From Megalopta genalis (taxonomy: Eukaryota > Arthropoda > Insecta > Hymenoptera > Halictidae), in the NCBI RefSeq assembly GCF_051020955.1, contig NW_027476494.1, positions 124,001 to 188,000 of the forward strand: 64,000 nucleotides of DNA. The letters are read 5' to 3'. The position numbers and the translations under genes were made by a program. Each line of letters opens with the position of its first letter. The stretch's first letter is position 1. Positions 63,573 through 64,000 of this stretch are shown piece by piece. The notes beneath the pieces were generated by a model. The model was not told the origin of the DNA and did not search any database. It saw nothing but the letters and a program-made list of their open reading frames with translations.

Positions 63573-64000
63573 GCTCCAGATACTTGTGATGTACATGTTT
63601 TAGCTTCAACTGCATGCTAAACAAACGTGTTAGCTTCAAATCTAAGCGAAACACATGATTTATCTTCAAATCAATGCGAAGTTGAAGGCTTTGCTTCAAA
63701 TCCATGCGAAGCGTATGGTTTAGCTTCAAATACTTGTCATATATATGATTTATCTTCAAATACAGGCGAAGAAAACGAGTTAGCTTCAAATCCATGCGAA
63801 ACATATGATTTAGCTTCAACTCAATGCGACGTAGAATGCTAATCATCAAATCCATGCGAAACAGATGGTTTAGCTTCAAATACTTGAGATATACATGATT
63901 TAGCTTCAACTGCATGCGATACAAACGAGTTAGCTTCAAATCCATGCGAAACACATGATTTAGCTTCAAATCAATGCGAAGTACAAGGCTTATGTTCAAA
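63535..64000. repeat. Array continues to the window edge
   Basis: Opens with the last J monomer. The next 300 bases match the starts at 46277, 50021 and 57497 (GCGTATGG and TGTCATATATATG variants). From about 63,845 it switches to the CAGATGGTTTAG and GAGATATAC monomers seen near 58,090. The last base falls inside a monomer. Confidence 0.85.

Larger units (their letters stand above)
1..64000. repeat. 30-bp satellite array filling the whole window
   Basis: About 2,120 head-to-tail monomers, all in one orientation, cover every base. The typical unit has GCTTCAAAT at positions 1-9, a variable middle with TGCGA at 13-17, and TTTA or GTTA at the end. Monomer types differ by roughly 5-7 substitutions in 30 (A versus B differ at 10, 12, 15, 18, 20, 22 and 26) but keep the same length. 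The register is strict: distances between landmarks are multiples of 30, apart from an extra 8 bp per J monomer and some forty scattered 1-3 bp indels. No unique DNA interrupts the array and both ends lie inside it. This is the architecture of a eukaryotic higher-order satellite. Chromosomal location and host cannot be told from the sequence. A giant repeat-protein locus is the less likely alternative. Confidence 0.97.

Noticed and set aside
1..64000. CRISPR array (30-bp repeats in register)
   Set aside because: Units abut with no unique spacers, number in the thousands, and have no cas genes or leader nearby.
1..64000. Real protein-coding genes, from 60 to 561 codons, on both strands
   Set aside because: All translations are decapeptide echoes of the 30-bp unit; overlapping frames are open at once; substitutions show no codon-position bias; ends fall wherever an F, J or TGCTATAC variant occurs.
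1..64000. Iteron-type replication origin or plasmid partition repeats
   Set aside because: Iteron sets have few copies beside a rep gene and an AT-rich melting region; neither is present.
1..64000. Telomeric repeat
   Set aside because: Unit length and sequence do not fit known telomere repeats, and there is no G-rich strand.
1..64000. Transposon or retroelement insertion
   Set aside because: Register is continuous throughout; no terminal inverted repeats, target-site duplications or transposase/reverse-transcriptase residues are seen.

Overview
The whole 64,000-base window is one uninterrupted tandem array. I see no unique-sequence gene, RNA gene, transposon, CRISPR array, promoter or terminator. 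The basic unit is 30 bp and AT-rich (about 63% A+T in the commonest type). It starts GCTTCAAAT, usually carries TGCGA at positions 13-17, and ends TTTA or GTTA. From the register arithmetic there are about 2,120 units. The array starts and stops mid-unit, so it continues beyond both ends. Such an array, organised at several nested scales, is typical of eukaryotic satellite DNA (centromeric, pericentromeric or subtelomeric). I cannot name the organism, and 'eukaryote' is inference from this architecture alone.

Nested structure. (1) 30-bp monomers fall into recognisable types, named by the residues they would encode on the + strand: A (SNPCETNGLA), B (SNTCDIHDLA), C (STACETNELA), D (SNPSETHDLA), E (SNQCEVEGLA), and F/G/H, which are diverged A/B/C forms. 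(2) They follow the order A-B-C-D-E (150 bp), or F-G-H-E (120 bp, no D). (3) A special 38-bp monomer, J, with an 8-bp duplication, takes the A slot at 35 places. It is the only regular break in the 30-bp register, and neighbouring J's are 548 to 3,789 bp apart. (4) Blocks of several kb are duplicated in tandem (3,745-bp unit at 43.9-51.5 kb; J-anchored blocks at 52.3-63.5 kb). (5) A block of about 13 kb (13,266-26,627) recurs at 30,087-42,796.

Region by region: 1-13,265 is mixed higher-order array; 13,266-26,627 is the first copy of the 13-kb block; 26,132-27,581 and 28,661-30,110 are a 1.45-kb duplicate pair; 30,087-42,796 is the second copy of the 13-kb block; 42,797-52,256 holds the 3.7-kb units; 52,257-64,000 holds four copies of a block anchored on a variant J monomer.

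Coding question. Thirty is a multiple of three, so three of the six frames stay open over long stretches (one on +, two on -). This yields open frames up to 561 codons made only of decapeptide repeats. Substitutions between monomer types fall evenly over the three codon positions, the + frame is stopped by every F monomer, and J shifts the frame. I therefore treat these frames as repeat by-products, with a small reserve for an unknown repeat protein.

Three patches (about 19.8-25.0, 32.3-35.3 and 55.1-59.6 kb) carry dense 1-3 bp indels absent from their duplicates, which suggests lower consensus quality there. All comparisons were made by eye and by register arithmetic; no alignment or database search was run.
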